A stretch of DNA of 64,000 nucleotides from Hyphomicrobiales bacterium (GCA_017305635.1 JAFKKF010000010.1:186001-250000); one strand, 5' to 3'; positions 1 through 10,472 are shown, numbered from the stretch's first letter. Numbers and translations: made by a program. Notes: generated by a model not told the origin, from the sequence alone.

Positions 1-381
1 GGACTCGCCCTTGCCGACGGTGACGACGCGGCCGCCGGCAGCCTGGTAGGTGTAGTTGGTGGCATAGGAAGGCTGCGGCTGCGCCGGGGCGACCGCGATC
101 GGCGCCGGGGTCATCGGCGTCGGCATGGCCGGCGGGGCGAGGTCGGCGCTCTGCACGCCGTTCGACGCCGGGCCGGGCTGGACGAGATCGGAATCGGCGT
201 CGCTGGCGCCGCCGCCGTTCTGGCCGATGATCTGGCGCTGGTTGGGGGTGGAGCCGGTGAAAAGCGGCTCCCGCAGCCGGGTCACGTCGCCGCTGCAGGC
301 GGCGGTCGCTCCCGCGAGGATGGCGACGACCGCCACCTGGTTCAGAAGACGAATCCGGAACGCGCAGGAAAGGTTACGCAT
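1..381 (-). CDS. LysM/M23-type envelope lipoprotein, N-terminal part
   Basis: Partial gene: it starts at 381 and runs off the left edge of the window, so only 127 residues are visible. The N-terminus has a basic start, a hydrophobic stretch (VAVVAILAGATAA) and a cysteine in ATAACSG that looks like a slightly non-canonical lipobox, so an outer-membrane lipoprotein is likely. A proline-rich, low-complexity linker follows. The last visible residues, VVTVGKGES, look like the start of a LysM domain. In alphaproteobacteria this layout is typical of NlpD/DipM-like LysM plus M23 endopeptidase activators of septal peptidoglycan cleavage, but the M23 domain lies outside the window, so that part is inference. 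It is separated from thiL by about 120 bases. Confidence 0.65.
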   Translation of the reverse strand, partial: MRNLSCAFRIRLLNQVAVVAILAGATAACSGDVTRLREPLFTGSTPNQRQIIGQNGGGASDADSDLVQPGPASNGVQSADLAPPAMPTPMTPAPIAVAPAQPQPSYATNYTYQAAGGRVVTVGKGES

Positions 382-504
382 CGCAACACTCACGCCACTC
401 ACTCAACCCATGGCGCGAGTAAACACCGGTAACGTTGACAAAGCGTTTAAGGTGCGGGCGCCGGCAGAAGAACGTCGATTCGACTGAAAGACCCCGGCCG
501 AAGA

Positions 505-1503
505 CTAGCGGCCGAAATGGTCGAAGGATGCGCGGCCCAGGTTCATGGGCCGGCCCGTGCGCCCGATCACGACCGGCCCGCCCCGGCCGCGAACGAGACG
601 CCCGATGCGTGCCACCGGCACGCGCGCCGCCTTCGCCTTGGCGGCGAATTCAGCAGCCTCTCGTGGCGGTATTGCGGCGAGGATCTCGTAGTCATCGCCG
701 CCGGTGAGCGCCGTGGCGAGAAGCGCCGGCTCCTCCGTGACGAGCGCCGCGGCGCTCTTCGAGAGCGGCACGTTGGCCGCGTCGATCTCGCCGGCGAGGC
801 CCGACGCCTTGCACATATGCGCGAAGTCGCCGACCAGCCCGTCGGACACATCCATGGCCGCGGTCGCATGGGCGCGAATGGCGGCAGCGAGCGCGATGCG
901 CGGCTGGGGATGCAGGTAGCGGTCGAGGAGCGGACGGGCCATCGCCGCCGCAGGCTTCGGCGAGACCTGGCCGAGGCGGATGCGGAGGCCGAGGGCGGCG
1001 TCGCCGATGGTGCCCGAGACGAAGAGAAGGTCCCCTGCCCGCGCGCCCTCGCGATGGACCATGGTGCCCTTCGGCAGGCGCCCGATGGCGGTGATGGTGA
1101 CGCTCATGCCGCCGGGCGCGCGGCTGGTATCCCCGCCGAGCAGCGAGATGCCGTAGCTCTTCTGGTCGGCGCGCAGCGCCGAGGTGAAGTGGCGCACCCA
1201 GGCCTCGTCCCAGTCCGAGGCGAGCGCCAGCGCGAGCAGGTAGCCGACCGGCTCGGCGCCCTTGGCGGCGAGATCGGACAGGTTCACGCGGAGCGCCTTG
1301 CGGGCGATCGATTCCGGCGGATCGTCGGCGAAGAAGTGGATGCCGGCCCCGAGGAAGTCGGTGGTGACGACCAGGTCCTCGCCGGCCTTCGGCCGCAGCA
1401 TCGCGGCGTCGTCGGCAAGGGCGAAGGCGCCGGGGTCGCCGGCGAGCGGACGGAAATAGCGCTCGATCAGCTCGAACTCGCCCGGCCGCCGCCTGCGCGC
1501 CAT
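505..1503 (-). CDS. thiL: thiamine-monophosphate kinase ThiL
   Basis: Cytosolic kinase that phosphorylates thiamine monophosphate to thiamine diphosphate, the last step of thiamine cofactor synthesis. It has 332 residues, normal for the AIRS/PurM-like ThiL family. Visible signatures are the acidic Mg-ATP motif near residue 31 (ALADDAAM), the central GGDTSR, and DVSDGLVGD in the second half. I chose the ATG at 1503 (MARRRRPGEF) rather than the longer reading at 1578, because the longer start would run deep into nusB. The chosen start lies only four bases after the nusB stop, which suggests coupled expression. thiL next to nusB and the riboflavin genes is common in this group. Confidence 0.95.
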   Translation of the reverse strand: MARRRRPGEFELIERYFRPLAGDPGAFALADDAAMLRPKAGEDLVVTTDFLGAGIHFFADDPPESIARKALRVNLSDLAAKGAEPVGYLLALALASDWDEAWVRHFTSALRADQKSYGISLLGGDTSRAPGGMSVTITAIGRLPKGTMVHREGARAGDLLFVSGTIGDAALGLRIRLGQVSPKPAAAMARPLLDRYLHPQPRIALAAAIRAHATAAMDVSDGLVGDFAHMCKASGLAGEIDAANVPLSKSAAALVTEEPALLATALTGGDDYEILAAIPPREAAEFAAKAKAARVPVARIGRLVRGRGGPVVIGRTGRPMNLGRASFDHFGR

Positions 1504-1507
1504 CGCG

Positions 1508-2005
1508 TCAGTCCCGGGCCGGAGCCGGCGCGAACTCGGCGGGACGCATCGAGCGGGCAAGCGTGTCAAGGACGGCATTGACCATGGCGGTCACGTCGGT
1601 CTCGAAGAAGGCGCGGGCGATGTCGACATATTCGGCGATCACGACCTTGGCGGGCACGTCCGTGCGCTTCGACAATTCCCACGCGCCGGCGCGGAGGATT
1701 GCGCGAAGCGTCGCATCGACCCGCGAGAGCGGCCAGCCGGCGACCAGCGAATTGTGGATCGCCGGGTCGAGGCTCTTCTGGTCGCTGACGACTCCGCCGA
1801 CGATGTCGCGGAAATAGGCGCCGTCGGCATCGCGATACTGGGTGCCGTCGATCTCCTTGCCAAGGCGGAAGGAGGCGAACTCGGCGAGGACCTCGGGCAG
1901 CGTGGCGCCGGCGAGGTCCATCTGGTAGAGCGCCTGGACGGCGGCGAGGCGTGCGGCGCCGCGCTGATTGGCAGGGCGAAACTCGGGTTTGCCGCCAGAG
2001 CTCAT
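1508..2005 (-). CDS. nusB: transcription antitermination factor NusB
   Basis: All-helical RNA-binding protein that, with NusE (S10), binds boxA RNA to promote antitermination on rRNA operons. It has 165 residues, slightly longer than the E. coli protein, as usual in alphaproteobacteria. Family features include [13 protein letters not shown] near the N-terminus, [19 protein letters not shown] in the middle and [14 protein letters not shown] near the end. The ATG overlaps the ribH stop codon by four bases (ATGA), indicating translational coupling. The ribH-nusB-thiL order is typical of the phylum. Confidence 0.96.
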   Translation of the reverse strand: MSSGGKPEFRPANQRGAARLAAVQALYQMDLAGATLPEVLAEFASFRLGKEIDGTQYRDADGAYFRDIVGGVVSDQKSLDPAIHNSLVAGWPLSRVDATLRAILRAGAWELSKRTDVPAKVVIAEYVDIARAFFETDVTAMVNAVLDTLARSMRPAEFAPAPARD

Positions 2006-2448
2006 TTGCCGGCGCCCAGCTGCTCGCGCACCGCGATCATGCGAAGCGCCGCTTCGGCTGCGGCGCCCCCCTTGTTCATCTCGGAGACGCGGGCGCGCGC
2101 ATAGGCCTGCTCGTCGTTCTCGACGGTGAGGATGCCGTTGCCGATGGCGAGGCTCTCGGCCACCGCGATGTCCATCAGCGCACGGGCGGACTCGCCGGCG
2201 ACGATGTCGTAATGCGTGGTCTCGCCGCGGATGACGGTGCCGAGGGCGACGAAGCCGTCATAATGCGTGCCGCCCGCCGCCATGGCATCGAGCGCCATGG
2301 CGAGGGCAGCCGGAATCTCGAGGGCGCCGGGCACGGCGATGCGATCATAGGTGGCGCCGGCGGCGGCAAGCGCGCCCATGGCGCCAGCCGCCAGCTCGTC
2401 AGCCAGGTCGTCGTAGAAGCGGGCTTCGATGATGAGAATATGCGGCAC
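2002..2448 (-). CDS. ribH: 6,7-dimethyl-8-ribityllumazine synthase RibH
   Basis: Condenses 5-amino-6-ribitylaminouracil with 3,4-dihydroxybutanone 4-phosphate to give lumazine, the penultimate riboflavin step. The product has 148 residues with the family motifs [11 protein letters not shown] and [14 protein letters not shown]; the His in GETTHYD is the conserved catalytic region. No ATG fits the N-terminus. I propose a GTG start at 2448, which gives [18 protein letters not shown] immediately downstream, the usual N-terminal strand of the family. A second GTG exists further upstream. It overlaps nusB by four bases and is separated from ribE by a repeat-containing gap. Confidence 0.93.
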   Translation of the reverse strand: MPHILIIEARFYDDLADELAAGAMGALAAAGATYDRIAVPGALEIPAALAMALDAMAAGGTHYDGFVALGTVIRGETTHYDIVAGESARALMDIAVAESLAIGNGILTVENDEQAYARARVSEMNKGGAAAEAALRMIAVREQLGAGK

Positions 2449-2572
2449 GGTGCGCGCTCTGCCTCTGTCGTTCTTTCGTGGAGCGCGAGCAATCACATGG
2501 GAGCCGGTCTTGTCCAGCGGAAAGCGCGCGGGGCGGGAATGTGAAGCGGGGCGTTGCATCGGGTGACGGCAC

Positions 2573-2706
2573 GCGCCCCCTCCACCGCCTTCGGCGGTCC
2601 CCCTCCCCCGCTTCGCAGGGGAGGAACAGCGACGACACCGCTTGCGCGACGTGGTTGCTCCCCCGTTTACGGGGGAGCTGTCGGCGTAGCCGACTGAGGG
2701 GACGCC
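2573..2706. repeat. dispersed palindromic element, family A copy 1
   Basis: Full-length copy of an intergenic element found five times in this window. It begins with GCGCCCCCTCCACC and ends with a near-inverted copy of that end (TGAGGGGACGCC). Inside are successive hairpins: CCGCC/GGCGG around a TTC loop, CCTCCCC/GGGGAGG, CTCCCCC/GGGGGAG and GTCGGC/GCCGAC. Its right end lies inside the 3' end of ribE and supplies the last codons of that gene. It sits between ribH and ribE within one transcription unit. Confidence 0.8.
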
Positions 2707-3317
2707 GGAGCCTCCGCCGTCGCGTTCAGCCGCGCGACATAGCGCGCGATGGTGTCGACCTCGAGGTTCACCCGGTCGCCCGTCTTGCGCTCGTTCCAGG
2801 TGGTGACCTTCAGCGTGTGCGGAATGAGGAGGCACTCGAAGCGGTCGCCATCGACCGCGTTGACGGTCAACGAGGTGCCGTCGAGCGCCACCGAGCCCTT
2901 GGCCGCGATGAAGCGAGCGAGCGCATGCGGCGCCTCGAAGACGAAGCGCGTCGTCTCGCCGAAATCCTCGCGCGTCACGATGGTGGCGATGCCGTCGACA
3001 TGGCCGGTCATCAGGTGCCCGCCGAGCTCGTCGCCGACCTTCAGCGCGCGTTCGAGATTGATGCGCGTGCCATAGTCCCAATCGGCGACGGTGGTGACGG
3101 CGAGCGTCTCGGCGCCCGCCTCGAAATCGACGGCGCTCTTGCCGTCGGCCGCGTCCTCGCGCGCGACGACGGTGAGGCAAACGCCGGCGCAGGAAATCGA
3201 GGCGCCGATGTCGATGCTCGCCGCCGGATAGGAGGTGGCGACGGAGAGGCGCTTCACGTCGTTGCGCTCAGTGACGCTGATGACGGTGCCGATGTCGGTG
3301 ACGATGCCGGTGAACAT
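2667..3317 (-). CDS. ribE: riboflavin synthase RibE (alpha chain type)
   Basis: Dismutates two lumazine molecules into riboflavin and 5-amino-6-ribitylaminouracil, completing riboflavin synthesis. The 216-residue protein shows two tandem lumazine-binding barrels: the first begins [12 protein letters not shown] and carries CAGVCLTVV; the second contains [10 protein letters not shown] and LDGTSLTVN. The C-terminal tail (about residues 204-216, [11 protein letters not shown]) is encoded by a dispersed palindromic repeat, not by ancestral ribE sequence, and its TAA stop lies inside a repeat hairpin. The start is three bases downstream of the ribD stop. Confidence 0.96.
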   Translation of the reverse strand: MFTGIVTDIGTVISVTERNDVKRLSVATSYPAASIDIGASISCAGVCLTVVAREDAADGKSAVDFEAGAETLAVTTVADWDYGTRINLERALKVGDELGGHLMTGHVDGIATIVTREDFGETTRFVFEAPHALARFIAAKGSVALDGTSLTVNAVDGDRFECLLIPHTLKVTTWNERKTGDRVNLEVDTIARYVARLNATAEAPASPQSATPTAPP

Positions 3318-3320
3318 TTC

Positions 3321-4454
3321 CTAGTTTGCCCTGAGATAGCGGCGCATCTGGTCCTTGCCCGCCATGCCGGCCTCGACCTGGCGGTAGCGCGGGCTGCGCT
3401 CGATCGCCGATAGCGCATAGCCGCCGAGCGCCCGCACGCCCTCGGGCCCGACGACGACGTCGGCACGGAAGAGGATGACCTCGTCGACGAGATCGTCGGC
3501 GACGAGGGACGAGGCGACCTCGGAGCCGCCCTCGACGAGGATGCGCGTGAAGCCCTCGCCGGCAAGCGCCTCCAGCGCCTTGCCGAGCGCGACGCCGCCC
3601 GCGCCAGCCTCGACCTCGAGCACGCGGACGCCGGCATCGCGGAGCGCGTCCTTCCGCGCCTCATCGGCACCGGGCGTGACGACGTCGATGAGCGCCACCT
3701 CGCGGGCGGAGGCGACGAGATGCGAGGCCGGCGGCAGGCGCGCCTCGGCATCGAGGATGATGCGCGCCGGCGAGCGCGCGGCGAGGCCGGCAAGGCGGAC
3801 GGTCAGGCGCGGATCGTCGACCAGCACCGTGCCGATGCCGATCATCACCGCGTCGCTCTCGATGCGCATGGCCTGCACCGCCTCGAAGGCCTCGCGGCCC
3901 GAGATGATCATGCGCTCGCCCTCGCGGCGGCCGATCATCCCGTCGGCGGAGACGGCGAGCTTCAGCGTGACCCAGGGGCGGCCGCGGGTGACGCGCGAGA
4001 TGTGGCCGGCATGGGCGACGGCCGCCTCCGCCGCGAGCACGCCGGTGGTGACGTCGATGCCGGCCGCTTCCAGCCGCGCCAGCCCCTCGCCGGCGACGCG
4101 CGGATCGGGATCGGCGATCGCGGCGACGACGCGGGCGACGCCGGCCTCGACCAGCGCATCGGCGCAGGGCGGCGTGCGGCCGTGATGCGAGCACGGCTCG
4201 AGGGTGACATAGACGGTGGCGCCGCGGGCCGCCGCGCCAGCCTCGGCAAGGGCCATGACCTCGGCATGCGGCCTTCCTCCTTCCGCCGTCCAGCCCCGGC
4301 CGACGACCTTGCCGTCCTTGACGATGACGGCGCCGACGGCGGGGTTCGGATAGGTGCGGCCGAGGTTGCGCCGGCCGAGGCGAAGCGCGGCCGCCATGAA
4401 GCGGCGGTCGGTCTCGGCGTCGGTCCTGCGGCTGGCGGGCTTGGCGTCGGCCAA
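3321..4454 (-). CDS. ribD: bifunctional deaminase/reductase RibD
   Basis: Performs two consecutive riboflavin steps: deamination of the GTP-derived pyrimidine, then NADPH-dependent reduction of the ribosyl side chain. It has 377 residues. The N-terminal cytidine-deaminase-like domain has zinc ligands H63 and catalytic E65 (HAEVMAL), C88 (LEPCSHHGRTPPC) and C97. The C-terminal reductase domain begins near residue 150 (PWVTLKLAVSADG) and has the ILVEGGSEVASS motif near the end. Start and stop are each within a few bases of nrdR and ribE, so the three genes probably share a transcript. Confidence 0.97.
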   Translation of the reverse strand: MADAKPASRRTDAETDRRFMAAALRLGRRNLGRTYPNPAVGAVIVKDGKVVGRGWTAEGGRPHAEVMALAEAGAAARGATVYVTLEPCSHHGRTPPCADALVEAGVARVVAAIADPDPRVAGEGLARLEAAGIDVTTGVLAAEAAVAHAGHISRVTRGRPWVTLKLAVSADGMIGRREGERMIISGREAFEAVQAMRIESDAVMIGIGTVLVDDPRLTVRLAGLAARSPARIILDAEARLPPASHLVASAREVALIDVVTPGADEARKDALRDAGVRVLEVEAGAGGVALGKALEALAGEGFTRILVEGGSEVASSLVADDLVDEVILFRADVVVGPEGVRALGGYALSAIERSPRYRQVEAGMAGKDQMRRYLRAN

Positions 4455-4457
4455 GGC

Positions 4458-4928
4458 TCAGCGCTCCCGGCCCGCGACGTCCTCGGCGAGCTCGCCGACG
4501 AAGGCCTCGAAATCCTTGGCCTCGCGGAAGTTCTTGTAGACCGAGGCGAAGCGCACGTAGGCGACCGCGTCGAGGCCCTTCAGGCCCTCCATGACGAGGT
4601 GGCCGATCTGGTCGGAATTGACGTCGGTCTCACCCTGAGACTCGAGCTGGCGCACGATGCCATTGACCATGCGCTCGACGCGCTCGGGATCGACCGAGCG
4701 CTTGCGGAGCGCCACCTGCACGGAGCGCATCAGCTTGTCGCGGTCGAAGGGGACGCGCTTGCCGCTCTTCTTCATCACCATGAGCTCGCGGAGCTGCACG
4801 CGCTCGAAGGTGGTGAAGCGTCCGCCGCAATCCGGGCAGACGCGGCGGCGCCGGATGGACGTGTTGTCCTCCGACGGGCGCGAGTCCTTCACCTGCGTGT
4901 CCGGGTTGCCGCAATAGGGACAGCGCAT
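4458..4928 (-). CDS. nrdR: transcriptional repressor NrdR
   Basis: ATP/dATP-sensing repressor of ribonucleotide reductase genes. The 156-residue protein has the expected zinc ribbon with C3, C6, C31 and C34 (MRCPYCG and VCPDCGGRF), followed by an ATP-cone domain beginning near residue 46 ([21 protein letters not shown]). Its place between glyA and ribD is conserved in many alphaproteobacteria. It lies 18 bases downstream of glyA on the same strand. Confidence 0.97.
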   Translation of the reverse strand: MRCPYCGNPDTQVKDSRPSEDNTSIRRRRVCPDCGGRFTTFERVQLRELMVMKKSGKRVPFDRDKLMRSVQVALRKRSVDPERVERMVNGIVRQLESQGETDVNSDQIGHLVMEGLKGLDAVAYVRFASVYKNFREAKDFEAFVGELAEDVAGRER

Positions 4929-4946
4929 GGCCCCGCCCTCTCCCCG

Positions 4947-6245
<1,299 letters not shown>

Positions 6246-6406
6246 CGTGGCGGATCCCGTGGCGAAAGGCGCGGCCCTTGGATAGGCCGGGGCGGCAGCC
6301 GGATGGACGGCCTTAACATGAATGAGGCAGGCGCGCCAAGAAGCCGGCGCAGCCCTGCCTTGCGCGGGCCGTCGACCCGCGCCGGGCCGAGGGAAGCCGC
6401 GGCGGT

Positions 6407-7597
6407 TCAGGCGGGCGAGGAAAGGCTCGCCGCGAGCTTCACCAGGTCCGACTGGCGCCCGCAGCCGGTCTTGGCGAAGAGGTGCAGGAGGTGCGACTTC
6501 ACCGTGCTCGGCGCGATGCCGAGGGTGGCGGCGATCTCGGCCTGCGTCCGCCCGGCGACGAGCAGTTCCAGGATGTTGATCTCGGCGGGGGTGAGGTCGT
6601 AGATCGCGGCGAGCGCGTCGGCCGGCATGCGCCCGGGCAGGCTCGCCGGGGCGATGAAGAGCGCGGCGACGGCGCGGGGGCCGACACTCCGGCGGATCTG
6701 GCCCTGGCGCAGCGGCAGGACATGCACGACGCGCGGGTTGTCCTTGCCGCTCGCCGGTATGCCGATGCCCTTGCCGCCGAGGGTGCTGCCATCGCCCGCC
6801 GCCTCGCGCACGGCGCGTTCCAGCGCGCCCTGCGTCGAGCGGTCGGCGAGCGCCGCCCTCCCCCTCTCAGAGCGGATCGGATCGGCGGCGTCGAGCATGG
6901 CCCGCGCCGCGGCGTTGGCGTGGACGATGCCGAGGTCGCGGTCGACGAGCAGGATGCCGAACTGGAAGCTGTCGAGGACCGAGCCGAAGGTCGCCGCCTC
7001 GATCGCCTTCAGGCCGAAGAGGTCGCTGATGGTCACCGCACGGCGCACATGGGGCGCGACCAGCCGCAGGTGCTCGATGTCGATGTCGCCGAAGGGAACG
7101 GTCGTTCCGCGGCGATTGAAGGAAAGCCCGCCGACCATGCCGGGGCTCCTCACCACGGCGAAGGCGATGGAATCGTAGATCCCCATCGGCTGGGCGAATT
7201 CCAGGAAGTAGCGGTTCGTCTCCATCACGCTCGGGCTGGCGACGCGGCTGGCGATCACCGGCTCGTCGAGCGGAAAGTTCATCAGCCGCTCCATCCCGCC
7301 CCATACCTCGGCAAGCTCCGCCTGGTATTCGAGCGACCGGATGACCCATTCCCGATCCATCCCGACGACGGCCTGGAGCGTCGGCGAGCCGACCGGCAGG
7401 CGCAGGACGGACAGCGTGCTCACGTCAAAGCCGAAGGCACGGCAAATCTCGCCCATGACCGATTCCCAGCGGCCGGGATCAAGCGCGCATTCGTATATCT
7501 GACCGATCAGCTCGGAGAACTGCTCGATCTGCGGAACGGTGTTCGGGATGGCCGCGAGGCGAGGCGCCTCCGCGTCCAGACGGTCTCGTGTAGCCAC
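6407..7597 (-). CDS. LuxR-family helix-turn-helix transcriptional regulator
   Basis: 396-residue regulator. The C-terminal 60 residues form a LuxR/FixJ-type DNA-binding domain ([20 protein letters not shown] followed by [20 protein letters not shown]). The N-terminal 330 residues have no response-receiver aspartate or autoinducer-binding signature that I recognise. The middle part (about 205-260, [20 protein letters not shown]) resembles a PAS-like sensor, a common arrangement for orphan rhizobial LuxR regulators. It is divergent from the exported protein gene at 7732, across a 134-base gap holding a small inverted repeat over its putative -35. Its ligand and targets are unknown. Confidence 0.85.
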   Translation of the reverse strand: MATRDRLDAEAPRLAAIPNTVPQIEQFSELIGQIYECALDPGRWESVMGEICRAFGFDVSTLSVLRLPVGSPTLQAVVGMDREWVIRSLEYQAELAEVWGGMERLMNFPLDEPVIASRVASPSVMETNRYFLEFAQPMGIYDSIAFAVVRSPGMVGGLSFNRRGTTVPFGDIDIEHLRLVAPHVRRAVTISDLFGLKAIEAATFGSVLDSFQFGILLVDRDLGIVHANAAARAMLDAADPIRSERGRAALADRSTQGALERAVREAAGDGSTLGGKGIGIPASGKDNPRVVHVLPLRQGQIRRSVGPRAVAALFIAPASLPGRMPADALAAIYDLTPAEINILELLVAGRTQAEIAATLGIAPSTVKSHLLHLFAKTGCGRQSDLVKLAASLSSPA

Positions 7598-7632
7598 TGG
7601 TCGCCCTCAGCCGGTTACACCCCTCGGCCGCG

Positions 7633-7661
7633 ACTATAGGGCAAAACCGGCCGCTGTCTCC
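7633..7661 (-). promoter_or_regulatory. candidate promoter of the LuxR-type gene
   Basis: On the minus strand, TATAGT (7633-7638) is preceded at 17 bases by GGAGAC (7656-7661). The -10 is good and the -35 weak. The -35 overlaps the inverted repeat at 7659-7674. This is a by-eye prediction. Confidence 0.35.
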
Positions 7662-7674
7662 ACCAAACGGTGGA
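7659..7674. promoter_or_regulatory. inverted repeat in divergent promoter region
   Basis: Perfect 6-base arms TCCACC-AAAC-GGTGGA lie between the divergent LuxR-type gene and the exported protein gene. The position over the predicted -35 suggests an operator, perhaps for the LuxR-type protein itself. That is inference from position only. Confidence 0.4.
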
Positions 7675-7731
7675 TGACGGTGCTGGGGGCGCCCCTCAGG
7701 CTGGAGAAGATTTTCAGGCCGGAGGTCAAAG

Positions 7732-8952
7732 ATGCGATTTCATGCCGGAATTCTGGGTGCCCTGTTCGCCTTCAGGCGTGGCGGCATGTTCCGGATGATC
7801 AAGTTCGTCGGCCGGTCGACGAAACCTGCCCAGTCCGCGGCATCCACTCGCGACAGGAAGCCGCCGTTCTCGACGCCCCTGCGTCTCCCGACGTTCCCGT
7901 GGCCGGCGTTGGTCCTGATGCTGGTGGTCTTCCCGCTTGTCCCGATCTCCGTCGCGATAGCCTGCGATCTCACCGTGAATGAAGGCTGCATCGACGAGGT
8001 CATCACCAACGTCGGCGATGCCCGCACGCTCCATGTCACGGTCTCCTCCGGCAGCGGCATCGTAGAGTTCTTCCAGGTCATCGGACCGAATCAGAAGCAG
8101 GCCAAGCTGAACAAGGGAGGACGGCTTCACATCGGTCTCGACGAATCCGGGGGCACCGTCTACTCGGTCCAGGCCTGCTGGGACGATGCGGTCGAGGGCA
8201 CGTTCTGCCATCCCTGGAAGCAGTTCCGCCGCAACTTCGCGCCGCTCAGCGTCTGCAAGACCTACGTGGCCAATGCCACCAAGGCGATCGCGGATGCCGC
8301 GGCGCTCGGCTGCGGCTTCAAGGGCGAGCGCTGGAACCCCGATCCGAACGCGCACTACACCGCCTGCATCGACAATGTCGGCGACTGGCAGGCGCTCGTG
8401 AACAACGAGACCAATGGCCGGGCGACACAGCTCAACAAGTGCCGGATCGAGAAGAAGCCGATCCGTCCGGTCGGCGGCAACGGTCCGGTCGCCGGCGTCG
8501 CCGAAGCCATGCAGGTCGCCAAGGCCTGCTCGGCCTATGCCAAGCGCATGGACGCGCGGGTGAACGAGGCGCGCGCGCTCAAATGCGCCTTCTTCGGCGG
8601 ATCGAACGGCTGGGACCATCCGCACGCCTACTGGGCCGATCAATGCGCCCGGTGGAAGGCCGGCGCGAGCGTGAAGGTCGAGGAGGACTCATTCCAGCGG
8701 AACCTCGACCAGTGCAAGAGCGGCGACACGGGCGGTGCCGGCGGCGGCAAGACGTACACGGCGGTCGCCGAGGTGACGATGTACGACGGCTATCAGCATG
8801 GCAACCGGACCGTCTGCTACATCTATCCCGGCGACAAGCTGGGCAAGCTCGCCGCCAATGGCGCGACCGGCAAGTGGCTGCATCTGCGGGGCAACTCAGG
8901 CGACTGCAACGGCAAGACCGGCTTCGTCTACAACGAGGGCGAGCTGAAGTAA
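7732..8952 (+). CDS. exported/anchored protein with duplicated cysteine domain
   Basis: 406 residues, function unknown. A basic N-terminus precedes one hydrophobic segment at about residues 53-76 (WPALVLMLVVFPLVPISVAI), a signal anchor or late signal peptide. Starts at internal Met19 or Met22 would shorten the unusually long leader. Two homologous blocks of about 65 residues follow: SVCKTYVANATKAIADAAAL and KACSAYAKRMDARVNEARAL, each continuing as LxCxFxG, a Pro-Ala-His/Tyr stretch, a further Cys, and closing with a Cys. Such blocks recur in rhizobial secreted proteins. The C-terminal 80 residues (TYTAVAEVTMYDGYQHGNRT onward) resemble a small SH3-like or beta domain. An intrinsic terminator follows. 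Confidence 0.8.
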   Translation: MRFHAGILGALFAFRRGGMFRMIKFVGRSTKPAQSAASTRDRKPPFSTPLRLPTFPWPALVLMLVVFPLVPISVAIACDLTVNEGCIDEVITNVGDARTLHVTVSSGSGIVEFFQVIGPNQKQAKLNKGGRLHIGLDESGGTVYSVQACWDDAVEGTFCHPWKQFRRNFAPLSVCKTYVANATKAIADAAALGCGFKGERWNPDPNAHYTACIDNVGDWQALVNNETNGRATQLNKCRIEKKPIRPVGGNGPVAGVAEAMQVAKACSAYAKRMDARVNEARALKCAFFGGSNGWDHPHAYWADQCARWKAGASVKVEEDSFQRNLDQCKSGDTGGAGGGKTYTAVAEVTMYDGYQHGNRTVCYIYPGDKLGKLAANGATGKWLHLRGNSGDCNGKTGFVYNEGELK

Positions 8953-8969
8953 CGCCTTCCCGAGAAGCG

Positions 8970-8999
8970 AAACGGCGGCGCCCGGGGTGCCGCCGTTTT
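8970..8999. terminator. bidirectional intrinsic terminator
   Basis: Stem AACGGCGGC / GCCGCCGTT with a short GC-rich loop, followed by TTTTC on the plus strand and flanked by GAAAC on the other side. It lies 18 bases after the exported-protein stop and between convergent genes, so it could serve both. Confidence 0.75.
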
Positions 9000-9039
9000 C
9001 ATTCGCGCGGACCAAGCGACCGTCGCCGGCCGCCCTGCC

Positions 9040-10323
9040 CTATTGCTGGACGGCCTGGAGCTGCTGCGGAGCGGCCTGCGCCGCCATCTGGTCGAGCCCG
9101 TCGAGGCCGTAGATGTCGTTGCGGAAATTGACGACGCCGTCGGACACCGCCCAGGCGGTGATATAGACCCAGAAGACCGGGACCATGGTCTGGAGCTTGG
9201 CGTCGATGCGCTCGCCGGAACGGAAGGCGTTGTCGATCGCCGCGCGGTCCCAGCCCTTGGTGTCGCGGAGCAGCCAGCCGATCAGCTCGCGGATGTTCTG
9301 GATGCGGACGCAGCCCGAGGAATCGAAGCGGTACTCGTCGTTGAAGAGCCCCTTCGAGGGCGTGTCGTGCATGTACACGCCGTCCTTGGAGTAGAAATTG
9401 ATCTTCACCGAGCCGAGCGAGTTGAAGTCGCCCGGATCCTGGCGGAACAGGTACTTGGCGGCCTCGTCGGTGTTCCAGTTGATCTGGGTCTGGCTGAGCG
9501 GCTCGCCCTTCTGCGTGTAGATGCGGATGTGCTGCTCGGCGAGATAGTTCGGGTTCTTCTGGACCTTGGGGATCAGGTCGCGCCGGATGATGCTCTCGGG
9601 CACCGTCCAGAACGGGTTGAAGTTGATCTCGTAGATCTTGGAATTGACGATCGGCGACGGCCGGTCGACCTTGCCGACGATCGCCGTATGCCGCGAGACG
9701 ACCTTCTGCGACTCGACCGCCTCGACGGCCGCGGCCGGAATGTTGACCATGACGAAGCGCGTGGGCAGCGGCTTCGCTAGGCTCATCTTGAGCCGCGTCA
9801 GGTTGGTCGAAAGCTGGTTGAGACGGACCTGCGCCGGGATGTTCAGCGCGGCAAAGGTCGAGTTGCCGACCTGGCCGTCGATCGGGATGCCGTGGCGCGC
9901 CTGGAAGCGGCGAACGGCCGCCTCGACATAGGAATCGAAGACATCCGTGCGCGAGGCGACCGGGGCGAGGTCGCCCGACACGGTCAGGCGCTCGCGGAGC
10001 AGCGCCACCGCCTGCCCCTTCACGCCGAGCTTCATCTTCCGGTCCGCCGGCACCTGCGGCCAGCCGCCGCGGCTGACGATATCGGCATATTGCTGGATGG
10101 CGCGCTCGGTCGCCGCGATGATCTCGGGCGACAGCGTCGGGATCGTGGTGCGCACGTCGGAGGCATTGTTGGCGGCGGCGTCGAAGCCGTCCGACCATTC
10201 CGCCGACCGGCTCTGCAGGACCTGGTTGATCGGGTCCTCGGCGAAGGCCTTGAGGACGCCCATGGCGCCAAATGCCGCGAGCGACAGACCGCCCAGCGCA
10301 AACCGTCTCCTGGTGATGCTCAT
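9040..10323 (-). CDS. L,D-transpeptidase with peptidoglycan-binding domain
   Basis: Periplasmic YkuD-family enzyme that makes 3-3 peptidoglycan cross-links or anchors proteins to the wall. I chose the ATG at 10323 because it gives a twin-arginine signal peptide (SITRRRFALGGLSLAAF). The 427-residue protein then has a PG_binding_1-like segment near residues 120-150 (VFDSYVEAAVRRFQARHGIP) and the catalytic YkuD region with MHDTPSKGLFN and the active-site motif SSGCVRI (Ser-x-Gly-Cys). It lies downstream of a MarR regulator of LdtR type. The LdtR/LdtP pairing is known from Liberibacter and Sinorhizobium, so the product is probably an LdtP homologue. Confidence 0.92.
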   Translation of the reverse strand: MSITRRRFALGGLSLAAFGAMGVLKAFAEDPINQVLQSRSAEWSDGFDAAANNASDVRTTIPTLSPEIIAATERAIQQYADIVSRGGWPQVPADRKMKLGVKGQAVALLRERLTVSGDLAPVASRTDVFDSYVEAAVRRFQARHGIPIDGQVGNSTFAALNIPAQVRLNQLSTNLTRLKMSLAKPLPTRFVMVNIPAAAVEAVESQKVVSRHTAIVGKVDRPSPIVNSKIYEINFNPFWTVPESIIRRDLIPKVQKNPNYLAEQHIRIYTQKGEPLSQTQINWNTDEAAKYLFRQDPGDFNSLGSVKINFYSKDGVYMHDTPSKGLFNDEYRFDSSGCVRIQNIRELIGWLLRDTKGWDRAAIDNAFRSGERIDAKLQTMVPVFWVYITAWAVSDGVVNFRNDIYGLDGLDQMAAQAAPQQLQAVQQ

Positions 10324-10458
10324 TCCGCGCCTTCGACTTCCTGCCGCCATCCCGGTCCGCCCGACGGTCGGGCTAACATGGGTGTCCGGGGTCTTCAACG
10401 AAAGGATCGGAGGAAAGCCCACGCTCCCGCGAAATTTACCGATCCCCCTCGATCCTCC

Positions 10459-10472
10459 TTTACCCGGGTTAA
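10459..10472. promoter_or_regulatory. near-palindrome upstream of L,D-transpeptidase
   Basis: TTTACCCGGGTTAA, one mismatch from a perfect 14-base palindrome, lies about 140 bases upstream of the transpeptidase start in an AT-richer patch. It is a candidate regulator site. No binding data are available and it does not match the palindrome before the MarR gene. Confidence 0.3.

Noticed and set aside
2449-2666. FMN riboswitch between ribH and ribE
   Set aside because: The gap is explained by the family A repeat; the conserved RFN-element sequences are absent, and the position inside the operon is wrong.
6246-6406. Glycine riboswitch upstream of glyA
   Set aside because: No paired aptamer-like conserved blocks are visible in the 160 bases.
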